A DNA stretch of 64,000 nucleotides from Mesostigma viride. Lineage: Eukaryota > Streptophyta > Mesostigmatophyceae > Mesostigmatales > Mesostigmataceae. The stretch covers positions 762,454-826,453 of the forward strand of contig RPFO01000670.1 in assembly GCA_009746045.1 (NCBI GenBank), in the 5' to 3' direction. Position numbers and translations under genes: made by a program. Below are positions 1 through 9,309 of this stretch, one piece after another (position 1 is the first letter of the stretch; each line of letters opens with the position of its first letter). The notes beneath the pieces were generated by a model that had not been told where the DNA came from, ran no database searches, and saw nothing but the letters and a program-made list of their open reading frames with translations.

Positions 1-112
1 ACTCATCAGAATGAACCCGTTTCTGGATTGTAGTAACCGGAAGTAGAATCTCTACAAGCCAAGTAGCTTAGTAGAATAATATTGCTTGCCAGGCAATATT
101 AACTGTTGTCCC
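1..112. other. Unassigned sequence at the left edge
   Basis: The homology of element B ORF3 stops abruptly near position 112. The first 112 bases match nothing else in the window. They contain a short inverted repeat (AATATTGC/GCAATATT near 86-108). This may be the edge of a further insertion into B, but the other edge is outside the window. Confidence 0.4.
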
Positions 113-932
113 CCTCGGGCGCATAGCGCGTCACCCTCCCAACCGTGAAGGGGAGATTTTCCCCAGGGACGAATGGTCGTGGACGTCGGAGGGGAATCCT
201 CGGGTACAGACGTACGCGCAGCAGCTCCAGATAGGCGCCCCGGTCCTTGTAGCACCACGGTCCCGCCGAGAACACCAGGTCATAGTCCGCATACTCCTGT
301 GGTGATCGGGGTTGGACCGGCGCGTCCGCACTCCAATCCACCCCCAATATTTCCATACGAGGACATCTGCCCCCGTGGGCAACTGTGCGGCCGGGTATCG
401 GTCGGAGATAGGCCCCCAATGACCATGGCACATCATGGGGGAGGGGCGGCGGGCCCGGAATCGCTAGCGCAAGCGCCTGGACTTCCGGCATCTGGCCGCG
501 ACCCGCTGGGTGAGCGACGTCAGTATCCGTCCGTGTTGACTGCACGAACGAAGGGCCGGAGGCAGCCTTTCCGCTGGCTGTTGACGGTGCGACCTCCGGG
601 GTCGACCGGTGGGCCCGTGCAGTAGAAGTGTCCGCAACAGCCTTGCCACGATCTGCCGAGGGCGCGGCCTCCGGAGCCGACCTTGGCGACTGCGTCGATG
701 AGGGACCGGCTCCTGCCAATCCAACTGTCTTGCTCCGATCAGCCGAAGGTGCGGCCTCCGGGGCCGACCTTGGCGACCGCGACCCTTGATGTCCCGTCGC
801 CCTGTCCCATGTCCGCCGAAAGGACCTTTCCTCCTCACGCGTCTCCGGGCGAACACCCACGCCACGGGAAGGCTCCCTGGAGCGGGACGCGTCCCGTGCG
901 CTGCCGGACCTCCTGTCCTGACCCGGGGGTCG
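113..932 (-). pseudogene. Element B ORF3, 3' part (split by element A)
   Basis: On the minus strand this continues the env-position ORF of element B. The readable frame covers about 860 to 99 and aligns with the middle of ORF3 of element A: an arginine-rich GVRP..REEERSF stretch, alanine/proline repeats with the core APE(A/V)APSA, then a conserved globular stretch with GPWCYKDRGAY. It is clearly more diverged from A here than the 5' part is. The frame ends after APEGD, where the homology also ends. Taking out element A and one copy of the 5-bp GGTCG duplication joins this part in frame to the 5' part at 29486-30348. ORF3 was therefore open when A inserted. Function unknown. Confidence 0.8.
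928..932. repeat. Target-site duplication of element A, left copy
   Basis: GGTCG directly precedes the TG of the 5' LTR. The same five bases follow the CA of the 3' LTR at 12475-12479 and again at 29486-29490. Five bases is the usual Ty3/Gypsy integration footprint. Confidence 0.9.
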
Positions 933-1618
933 TGTTGCGAACCCGACCCTTGGAACGGGCGCAACAATGGAATAAATTATGTATTTTGGCTTGTTGTCAT
1001 AGTCCGTAGGACTTTGGGACTCATTTCGGGACTTAATTTGGGAATTGTCCCTTGGTCAGGACTTTTGTATGGAACTATGATAGTTTGTGTGATTCGGACC
1101 GGTTATTTTGGGCCTAGGTTGATGTACGAGATCTTCTAGAGCTAGTAAGCCGGTGCAGTCGCGCCGCGCTGCGTACTTTATAGCTGGTTGAGATATTGTA
1201 CCCATGCGTGGATTCTGTAGCCTGGCGAGGGTCGATGTCGACCCGAGGATCTTGTGTGGACTGCATGTTTCGGAATTCTCTGGAAGGCCGGCGCCATGTC
1301 GGCGCCCCTTGCCAGCCTGGTGGCAGACCTAGGTGAAATTGGTCCGAGGACGAGAGTCTCGTCCTCTTGGTTCGGAATAAAGTGTGTGTTTTCACCTGTC
1401 TGAACCTGGGGCATAATTCCAACTGCATTTGGTAGCTCCATCCTAAATGTGGATTGTGTAGATTAATGCAATATTAATCAACGCGAGCCGTAACAGGCCT
1501 AAAGCCACGCCTGTTCCGTTAATCCCACTCCCAGAGAGTGGTCGTGGTTAGCCAAGAAACCGGGAATAACCTACCTTAACAATAGGATCTTTCGCACGAC
1601 CCAGATGGGTTCGTTACA
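933..1618 (+). repeat. 5' LTR of element A
   Basis: 686 bp, starting TGTTGCGAAC and ending GTTACA. It matches 11790-12474 along its whole length; differences include one base in an AGTAAG/AGTAG run and the penultimate codon-sized end. It holds a perfect 10-bp-stem hairpin near 1342-1362 (GAGGACGAGA, one base, TCTCGTCCTC) shortly before an AATAAA at 1376-1381. The AATAAA is a possible poly(A) signal, but no promoter element can be assigned with confidence. Confidence 0.95.
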
Positions 1619-1619
1619 C

Positions 1620-1637
1620 TGGTTATCGGAGGTTAGG
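1620..1637 (+). promoter_or_regulatory. Primer-binding site of element A
   Basis: TGGTTATCGGAGGTTAGG begins one base after the LTR, the expected place and TGG start for tRNA-primed minus-strand synthesis. The same sequence lies at the matching place in element B (38034-38051, minus strand). The cognate tRNA was not identified; it resembles an initiator-Met PBS (TGGTATCAGAG) only partly. Confidence 0.7.
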
Positions 1638-2247
1638 TTAGGGTGGTTTAACATGGCGGCCCAGAGCCGGATTTAGCTTAGCAAAGGCCCAGAGCCGACA
1701 GGGTTCATCCCGCCCAGCAAAGGCGGTTGCCAGATCCCGGTGACGCTCAGGACAGCTATAGCCACAGCCGGAACGCCATCCAAGACCTCTTAACCCGTTG
1801 AGGGGTGTCTAAGGACGCTAGACGTCCATGCAAGTGGTAAGATTTCCCTGATTTCCCTCTTGCTCCCCCCCCTGTCTTACCCACGCGCGTAGCAACGGGG
1901 TATATGTTTTATGTCGTGTCCGATTTCATGTTCGTGACTGTTGGTACCCACGTTGCCCCAGAGGCCAACGTTCGTGAGCCGTGGGCGGACCCCCAGAGGG
2001 CAACGCTGCCTACGGCTCGAGGGTAGTCACCGGCTGGCCGTTGCCTTACTGTGTTGCCGGTGGCTGTACCTCAACGTTCTTCGTATTGTTTGTGAACGTT
2101 TTGTTTCTGCCTTGTGCTTCTCTCTCGCTGTGAGCACGTCACCTGCACGTAGAGGTATCCTGGGTGGGCTTTCCTCCCTTTCTTTCCCCTTCCTGCATTG
2201 CATGCTTGAACACCGTGTGATATTGCTTTATACCTAATCGGTAGTTC
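1638..2247 (+). other. Leader of element A between PBS and first ORF
   Basis: About 600 bp of untranslated leader, well conserved in B. It contains two copies of a CCCCAGAGG motif (near 1966 and 1990), which read CCCCGGAGG in B. A 98-codon open frame at 1941-2237 is alignable in B but shows no domain and is probably chance. Confidence 0.6.
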
Positions 2248-2601
2248 ATGGGAACCTCCCGCAGCAGACGTAATAATGAAGGAGGATATAGGCGTATTAA
2301 TCAAGGAGGTAGATCCCAATACCTATACTACGCAGTAGCACATGACGGGGCCACAGGCCAACCAGGCATTTTCTATAGTTGGGCTGCGTGTAGCAATCAT
2401 ATTAAGGATAAGGTCTTACACCCAGCGTCGTTAGCTAGATGGCAGGGATTTAATACATTAGCTGAGGCAGATCAGTTTATTAGGGATAATATGCCCCTCC
2501 CAGAAGGGCTGCACCAGACTAGGCGTGGCACCCAGTTACCTGCACAGGATGTGTTGCATGCACTGGAGCAGCTTCACCTGGGCCCAGCCGCTAGGGCATA
2601 A
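2248..2601 (+). CDS. RNase H1-type hybrid-binding-domain protein (HBD/Cauli_VI-like), 117 aa
   Basis: A small basic protein in the retrotransposon leader, ahead of gag. Residues about 25-80 fit the N-terminal RNA-DNA hybrid-binding domain of eukaryotic RNase H1, a fold shared with the caulimovirus viroplasmin family: a YYAVAHDGATGQPGIFYSW start, then a conserved ARWQGFNTLAEADQFI segment. The N terminus (residues 1-22) is rich in Arg, Asn and Gly. A catalytic RNase H domain is absent here, but pol has its own. By family knowledge it would bind RNA/DNA hybrids or dsRNA and so could aid reverse transcription; that role is inference. Element B has the same ORF with a one-base deletion. The ATG at 2248 was chosen because the domain begins soon after it. 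Confidence 0.75.
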   Translation: MGTSRSRRNNEGGYRRINQGGRSQYLYYAVAHDGATGQPGIFYSWAACSNHIKDKVLHPASLARWQGFNTLAEADQFIRDNMPLPEGLHQTRRGTQLPAQDVLHALEQLHLGPAARA

Positions 2602-2782
2602 GCATTACTACCGCTTCTAGATACTAGTATAGAGTGAGCCTGCTATTAGCTTAGATACCATAGTTAGTCGATAATATTAGTACTATTAGAAGCATTAGTT
2701 GTGGCTTCTGCTCTTTTCTCTCTTGCCTGCCTGTGTTTGGGGAGGTACTGTGTAAGGTGCTGGTACGGTACGAGGGCCCAGA

Positions 2783-3124
2783 ATGCCCAAGAAGAAAAAG
2801 CAAGGTGGTGGTAACACGTCGCCCCCAGAGGGCCAGAACATTAGATCGTCCCCAGAGGACAATAGAGCAGGGCAGGAAGTATCCAGCACGTCCAGTCACG
2901 GTTCCAGAAGATCTAGCAAGTCCAGTAGGAGCTCCAGAGGCTCCCGGAGATCCGATGCAGCCGCTAGGGATACCGCAGAACGGCAGGCGACCCTGGAGTC
3001 GCAGCTAGAACAAGCTGCCTTAGGGTTTGATCAGCAACAGCAGTCGCCGCAGCGACAACAATTGTCTCAGCAGTCGCCGCAGCGACAGCCTCAGTCTCAG
3101 CAGTCTCCGCCGTCGCGACAGATG

Positions 3125-3155
<31 letters not shown>

Positions 3156-5023
3156 GACAGCAACAGCAGACGCAGCAGCAATCGCGACCGGTATTGACCC
3201 AGCATATGGGTAACTGGGACAGGGTACCTCCTACGCAGCGACCACCCTATGTGGAAGTCGTGCAGGAGGCTGATGAGGAGATAGAGGTCGCGGCTAGCCC
3301 GGTAGCTAGTTCGCCGTTTGCCCCTCCGGCTGAGTTCGTGCAATCCTCCCAATTGGGGGTAGGCCGCCCGCGCCTGACTCACCCTTGGGCAGGGCGTGGC
3401 CGCGGCGGGTCGGGGCTGGGTCATGGAAGGGATCCCCGTCGGGTCTCCTTTGGAGCGAACGAGAGCTGGTCGCGACCCCCGCCACGGGCGTTAGGGTCGG
3501 CGCACGTGCAGACCGATCCTGAGGACGCGGACTACGATCCCCCGGGCCCCTTCCCCACGGTACCCACCTCCCTCCCCACAAGGAGCGCGCCCACCAACGC
3601 CAATTTCAGTCGGCTGCCCCTGGACGACCCCGGTTATGAGCATCCCACGTCCGTTCGCGTTCGGCGTGAGTCAGCCCCCTTTGCGTCACAGTGGGTGTCC
3701 GCTGACTACGCGCCCCGCCGAGAATCCGGCGACCTCGATCCCGAGCGTGAGGAGGACACCTTTGTGTCCCTACGTGGGCATGACCAGCCTGCAGGACGGG
3801 GCTCTCAACAGGAGATGCGGGCGCGTCGGCACGAGCCCCTCACCTTTTCCAGCCCCGCGTACTGCAGCAAGGGCGGCCCCTTGCGTCCTGACCCTGTCAA
3901 GGCCCCGCCTATGCCAGATTTTAAGGCGGTGCCCAAGCTCCATGCGGGCATGACTCCCCGTGAGATCGACGAGTGGGCCCGTATGTGGCAACAGTTGTAC
4001 ACCGTCTGGTGTGAACACCATGAGTGGCAGCTGGCCACCAAGGTTTTGATCCCCTACGTGGTGGTGAAGTGTATGGACCCATCAGTGGTCGGGATGCTTA
4101 ACGTTGAGAGTGTGGCGGCCCAGTCATACCCGCAGACGGTCGAGGAACTGCACGAGCGCATCCGGCGCAAGCTCATCCCTCCCGGCTATCGACTGACCGA
4201 GCGGTTTGAGTTCGGCCGCCTACGTCAAGGCAACACTGACTTGGCGGAGTTCCTCACCACCTTTGACTCCTTTGCGGCGCGGCTGACCGGGGACCTGACG
4301 TGGACCGAGTACAAGATTCGGTTTTTGGAGGCCATCCATCCTGACCTCCTCGCTGAGGTTAAGAAGCACTATGCCGAGGTTCCCTGGGACAAGCTTGACA
4401 TCCACGCTGTCCAGCAGTACCTTCTACAGGTGGCCGACGTCGTCAAGCAGCCGCGCTACACCAGCACCCGCCGGTTCGCCTCATCCACGATGACACGCCG
4501 TGTCCACTTCACTGAGGTGGAACCCGCCCCGTCGGAGGGGGAGGAGTCCAATGACGACGAGCAGCCGGCTGCCCAACTGCACGCCATCGATGCGTCCAAG
4601 GCCCGCTGTTTCATGTGTCACGAGGTCGGGCACCTCAAGAAGGATTGTCCGCGCCTCAAGGCGCGCACCAGCACGGCGACGGAGGCCACCAAGGAGGCCC
4701 CCACGTTTTCTGGTCCCGCCTTTGAGAGGCGCCCAGCGCCGGCAGCGCGGGATGCTCGCCCGCGCAACGCAGGCGCGCGGGCTGCCAAGCTGCGCGACGC
4801 GCGCACGCAGCCCAACCAGTTCCAGACACCCCGCTTCCCAGCGTCGTTCTCTCGGACAGTGCGCGAGCTCAATGAGATCCTGGCGCAGCAACAGGCGTCC
4901 GAGGCTGGAGGTGACGAGTATGAGGCGCTCAACCCCGGCGACGACGACGACTCGGATGAGGGGGAAGGGGGGACCGGAAGGTCGGACGAGGCGGCCTCCC
5001 GGCCCCGCGATCCTCGCGCATAG
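2783..5023 (+). CDS. gag: Gag polyprotein of element A, 746 aa
   Basis: Structural protein that would form the virus-like particle and package element RNA. It starts MPKKKKQGGG and has a long low-complexity region (residues about 80-140, very rich in Gln and Ser with a run of Gln from CAG/CAA codons). An Arg/Pro-rich segment follows, then a conserved Ty3-type capsid region (about 380-590) including EIDEWARMWQQLYTVW and YRLTERFEFGRLRQG. One CCHC zinc knuckle, C609-x2-C612-x4-H617-x4-C622, lies before a basic then acidic tail. The stop TAG (5021-5023) overlaps the first codon of the pol frame. The pol frame is open from 4960, giving 64 nt of -1 overlap with a six-G run at 4967-4972. Element B encodes a 736-aa homologue. 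Confidence 0.93.
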
Positions 5024-8000
5024 TGCCCCTTCCCACAGGGGTAGAAGTAGGAGTAGAGTTAGTCAACCAGGTAGCACAGACGCCTGCACCAGATGTGGGC
5101 GCGGAGATAGCGTCAGTCAATAACGTAGATAGGACTGGCGGGCAGGCCCCAGAGGTCTCCCCGCTCTCTTCATATGCAGACGTGTCGGCGACCGAGGTCG
5201 ACCACGTTTCAGCCAATCATGTAGATAGATCTGGCGGGCAGGCCCCAGAGGCCCCCCCGTCCGCTGCCTCACCAAGCACCAGAACACTGCTAGTTTTCAG
5301 CGGCGGACTGGCCCTCCCTACCACCACACTTGACCCGTTTCTGAAGGAGAAGACGATCCTGGATGTTAAGTTTATGGTGGATACGGGGGCGACCACATCT
5401 TTTATCCATGAGGCCCTGGTGCGACGCGCTGGCTACACGATTCGACCGCACCCGACGCCCATCAACGTCCGGTATGCCGATGGTAACAAGCACCCGTCCC
5501 CTGGCCTCGTGGACCTCAAGGCGGTTGTCCAGGGCATACCAGTGGAGGTAACAGCCACAGTGGCGCCGCTGGGCGCAGCTGACATCATCCTGGGCGTTGA
5601 TTGGCAGGACGCCCAGGACGTGACGATCAGTGTCAAGCGACGGGTGGTTTGGTTCCCTGATGGCTCCTTCTGGTGCCCACGGCACGAGTATCTGGCGCAC
5701 GGCACCGAGGTGCACAACGTTCAGCACGACGCGGGGCCCGAGAAGCCACGACGCCATGCTTCTCAGATGCTGATGAGCAGCAAGACGCTCGCGCGCAACC
5801 TGCAGAAGGGCAAGGAGTACTACATGTACCGCCTTGACTCTGTGCCCCTGCTTGAGGAGCTGCTGGAGATCGGCACCGACTTCACTGACGACGAGATCGC
5901 GCGCTACAACGCCATCCTGGCCAAGCGGGAGAAGCTGTTCGACGAGTCTACACCGCAGTTTCCCCCGCCCCGTTCTGTGCTGCACCATATCCGCCTCAAG
6001 GAAGGCTTCGGGCCCACCACGTCCCCGATGTACCGGATGGGGCCAGTCGAGCTGATGGAGCTCAAGAAGATCCTGATGGCCCTCCTTGAGCGTGGTCTGA
6101 TTGAGCCCAGTAACAGCCCTTTCTCCGCTGGGGTACTCCTAGTGCCCAAGCCTGGGGGCAAGTGGCGGCTCGTCACCGACTACAGGAAGCTCAACGCGAT
6201 CACTGTCAAGTCCAAGTACCCGCTCCCGCGCATTGATGACATCTTCAATCGAGTACAGGGCGCCACCTGCTTCACGGTGATCGACTGCGCCGATGGGTTT
6301 TGGCAGCTCCGCATCGCTGAAGAGGACTGTCACAAGACGGCCTTCAATACGCCATACGGACACTACCAGTTCCGTGTGGCGGCGATGGGGCTTTGCAACT
6401 CACCAGCCAGCTTCCAGATGCTCATGAACGACATCTTGCGGCCCGTCATGGGGACTGCACACCTGCCACAGGTATCCAGTGACCTGCGCGACCCTCGCAA
6501 GGGGGACAAGCCGCCCTGGTCCTGGAAACGCACTTGCGCTTTGGCCTATCTGGATGACATCCTGGTGTACTCCAAGACCTTCGAGGAGCACCTGGAGGAC
6601 GTCGATATGGTCCTGCGCATTATGGAGGACGAGCATCTCTCGGCCCGCAGGGCTAAGGTCCGGGCGGGGCGCAGCGTCCCGTTCCTGGGCCACACGCTTT
6701 CAGCGGCAGGCGTGGCCACGGACCCGGAGAAGATCGCCTCTGTCCAACAGTGGCCAGCTCCGACCGACGTGAAGGGCGTGCGTAGCTTCCTGGGGATTGC
6801 GTCATACTATCGACGCTTCATCCCCCGGTTTGCCACGATCGCGTCGCCCATCAACGCTCTCCTCAAGAAGGGCGTATCCTTCGTCTGGTCGGCACAGTGC
6901 CAGCAGGCCTTTGAGGCCCTCAAGGCCAGTTTGACCGCGGCACCCGTGCTCGTGCTCCCAGACCCGTCCCTTCCTTTTGTGGTTGCGACGGATGCGAGCA
7001 AGGTGGCTATCGGCGGGGTCCTCTTGCAGGACCAAGGCAAGGGCTTGCAACCGGTTGAGTACATCTCCCGCACAATGATCCCCGCCGAGCGGAACTATCC
7101 GGTCCACCAGCAAGAGCTGTTGGCTGTGGTCTACTGTTGCCACACATGGCGCCACCACCTGTTGGGCGCGCAGTTTGATGTTGCAGTCAGCGAGACAGGG
7201 GACCTCGACCCCGCCCGTTTGATTATTCACACGGACCATAGGCCCCTGACCCACCTCTTGACGCAGCCAAATCTGACGCCCCGTCAGGCCAGGTGGATGG
7301 AGTACCTTTCCCAGTTTGCCCCTTTTAAGATCCAGTATGTGAAGGGTGCGGACAACGTGGTGCCCGACGCCCTCTCCCGTCGTGCTGACTACTGGTTCTA
7401 TGAGGACATGGGGGTGCTCCATACCACCTGTGAGGAGGCGCCTGGCGCCCCGCTCTACGATGACCTCCCACGGTCGCCGCGGGCTCGCCACCTGTTTCAC
7501 ATGAGTCATACCACTCCGGATGCCTTGTCGCCCCCCGATGGCGACGACGACCAGCGCGTGGACGCGCGGTCCCCCGGGGAAGGGGAGGGGTCCCACACAC
7601 GGGTTCCCCTTGGCGCTGTGGCTCAGGCTCTTTTTCATCTGGAACCTCTTGGATCCCCGGTGGTCGTGTCTGAGTACCTACACTCGGCGCTGGACCAACC
7701 GGAGGAGGAGGACGAGGCCGATGCGTATACGGTCACTTCCCCCCTGGAGATGCTGATCAGCCGCTTCACGGTTACCGAGCCGGCCGCCTTGGAGGTGATC
7801 AAGTCACACCCCAAGATGATGGGCAGGCTCCCGTGCAAGTTCCAAGGGGGTCGCCTATACGTCATGGTGCGCCCGGACACGTGGCGCCTCTACATACCCG
7901 AGCTCTGTCGAGCAGCCTTGCTCCACGAGCTCCACGACTCCCTAGTCGGCGGTCATCAGGGCATTGGGCGGCTGCTACCAAGGGCACGTCGTCACTTCTA

Positions 8001-9249
8001 CTGGCCTGGCATGAAGGACTACATTGCGGCCTATATACGCGAATGCCCGTCGTGCCAGATAGCCAAGTCCCAGAACACGGGTACTCAGGCTGTCCCAAAG
8101 ACGCTACCTGATCCCCTGGGTCCCTGGGACTCGATCCAGATGGATTTCGTCGGCCCCTTTAAGAAGACCAAGAACGGCAACAGCAAGATCTTGGTGTTCG
8201 TGGACCGACTCACGCGCATGTGTCACCTGGCCCCCTGTCCGGCTGACCTCACGGCCGAGGGGTGTGCCAAACTGTACCTCAACCACGTCTTCCGGTTCCA
8301 CGGGCTCAGCCGCCAGTTCATCTCGGACCGGGACACGCTCTTCACCGCCCGGTTCTGGCAGGAGTTCTTCGACTGCCTGGGAACCAAGGTGTCGCTAGGG
8401 ACGGCTTATCACAGCTCGTCCTCCCATCTGGTGGAGCGACTCAACCGCACGGTACAGGAAACCATGCGCCATTACACCGACGAGGTGGGCAGCAACTGGG
8501 AGGAGTTGCTGTGCTTGGTGGAGTTCTCCCTGAACAACGCACCACAGGCAGCCCATGGCCTAACCCCGTTCTTTCTCAACACGGGAAGGCATCCGCTGAC
8601 GCCGACCGACTTGCTGACGAGTCCGGCACTGGCGGAACCGGAGGTGCTGCGCACTACTCTGGCGGGCGTGAGCAGCCTGCTGGAAAAGATGCGCCAAGCT
8701 CACAACAGTGCGGTTAAAGGGTACCGGGCCGCTGCCGAGCGCAACATGGCTCGCGTGGAAGGCAAGCGGGACTCTAGAGCACCGGACATCGAGGTCGGGG
8801 ACTGGGTCCTGGTAGAGGGACCCCAGCTCGGTCGATTCTCCCAGAAGGTGGAAGGGGAGCTCAAAACGAAGCTCCGGCCCATGTACCTGGGGCCCCACCA
8901 AGTGCTGGAGAAATGGGATGATGTCATGTTCAAGGTGGACGTGCCCATCTCATGGGGCACCGCAACAACCTTCCACCGCGACCAGCTCAAGCTGTACCAC
9001 CAGAACTCGATCCAGGGTAGACTCAATCCCCCGGCTCCTGTGGAATACGATCCGGAGACAGGGGAACAGGAGGACGAGGTCGAGGAGATTGTCGCCCATC
9101 GCGATTTCGGGCGTGGTCGACAACGCCAATATCGGATCCGGTGGAAGTTCTCTCGATATGGGGCAGAGGCCTCTTGGCGGACGGAGAAGGAGCTCTCTGG
9201 CTGCAAGCGGTTGCTAGACGCGTACAAGAAGGTCCACAGGTTGCAATAG
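5023..9249 (+). CDS. pol: Pol polyprotein of element A: PR-RT-RNaseH-IN-chromodomain
   Basis: Replication and integration enzymes in Ty3/Gypsy order. Aspartic protease: VDTGATTSFI with Asp120. Reverse transcriptase: about 330-560 with Y509-L-D-D512. RNase H: about 650-790 with Asp657 and Asp738, followed by VPDALSRR. Integrase: HHCC finger (His968 to Cys1011), catalytic D1041, D1102 and E1138 with the classic D-D-35-E spacing. C-terminal chromodomain: about 1350-1400 (VEEIVAHRDFGRGRQRQYRIRW), which in this family directs insertion to marked chromatin. The counted first codon is GTG at 5023, so the protein is probably made by -1 frameshifting from gag, or by re-initiation at the TAGTG overlap, not from its own ATG. 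All catalytic residues are present. Confidence 0.95.
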   Translation: MPLPTGVEVGVELVNQVAQTPAPDVGAEIASVNNVDRTGGQAPEVSPLSSYADVSATEVDHVSANHVDRSGGQAPEAPPSAASPSTRTLLVFSGGLALPTTTLDPFLKEKTILDVKFMVDTGATTSFIHEALVRRAGYTIRPHPTPINVRYADGNKHPSPGLVDLKAVVQGIPVEVTATVAPLGAADIILGVDWQDAQDVTISVKRRVVWFPDGSFWCPRHEYLAHGTEVHNVQHDAGPEKPRRHASQMLMSSKTLARNLQKGKEYYMYRLDSVPLLEELLEIGTDFTDDEIARYNAILAKREKLFDESTPQFPPPRSVLHHIRLKEGFGPTTSPMYRMGPVELMELKKILMALLERGLIEPSNSPFSAGVLLVPKPGGKWRLVTDYRKLNAITVKSKYPLPRIDDIFNRVQGATCFTVIDCADGFWQLRIAEEDCHKTAFNTPYGHYQFRVAAMGLCNSPASFQMLMNDILRPVMGTAHLPQVSSDLRDPRKGDKPPWSWKRTCALAYLDDILVYSKTFEEHLEDVDMVLRIMEDEHLSARRAKVRAGRSVPFLGHTLSAAGVATDPEKIASVQQWPAPTDVKGVRSFLGIASYYRRFIPRFATIASPINALLKKGVSFVWSAQCQQAFEALKASLTAAPVLVLPDPSLPFVVATDASKVAIGGVLLQDQGKGLQPVEYISRTMIPAERNYPVHQQELLAVVYCCHTWRHHLLGAQFDVAVSETGDLDPARLIIHTDHRPLTHLLTQPNLTPRQARWMEYLSQFAPFKIQYVKGADNVVPDALSRRADYWFYEDMGVLHTTCEEAPGAPLYDDLPRSPRARHLFHMSHTTPDALSPPDGDDDQRVDARSPGEGEGSHTRVPLGAVAQALFHLEPLGSPVVVSEYLHSALDQPEEEDEADAYTVTSPLEMLISRFTVTEPAALEVIKSHPKMMGRLPCKFQGGRLYVMVRPDTWRLYIPELCRAALLHELHDSLVGGHQGIGRLLPRARRHFYWPGMKDYIAAYIRECPSCQIAKSQNTGTQAVPKTLPDPLGPWDSIQMDFVGPFKKTKNGNSKILVFVDRLTRMCHLAPCPADLTAEGCAKLYLNHVFRFHGLSRQFISDRDTLFTARFWQEFFDCLGTKVSLGTAYHSSSSHLVERLNRTVQETMRHYTDEVGSNWEELLCLVEFSLNNAPQAAHGLTPFFLNTGRHPLTPTDLLTSPALAEPEVLRTTLAGVSSLLEKMRQAHNSAVKGYRAAAERNMARVEGKRDSRAPDIEVGDWVLVEGPQLGRFSQKVEGELKTKLRPMYLGPHQVLEKWDDVMFKVDVPISWGTATTFHRDQLKLYHQNSIQGRLNPPAPVEYDPETGEQEDEVEEIVAHRDFGRGRQRQYRIRWKFSRYGAEASWRTEKELSGCKRLLDAYKKVHRLQ

Positions 9250-9309
9250 AGGTATGTACATACACTTAGAGGTATGTACATACACATAGAGGTATGTACA
9301 TACCACAGG
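9250..9309 (+). repeat. Three 20-bp repeats with palindromic core between pol and ORF3
   Basis: Directly after the pol stop, a unit containing the 12-bp palindrome GTATGTACATAC occurs three times at exact 20-bp spacing (ATGs at 9254, 9274, 9294). Element B has two units at the same place (about 30392-30430). The third ATG opens ORF3. A role in ORF3 expression or RNA processing is possible but unproven. Confidence 0.85.

Noticed and set aside
1941-2237. 98-aa ORF in the leader as a gene
   Set aside because: Alignable in B only as far as the DNA is alike, with different ends, no domain and no sign of codon-level constraint.
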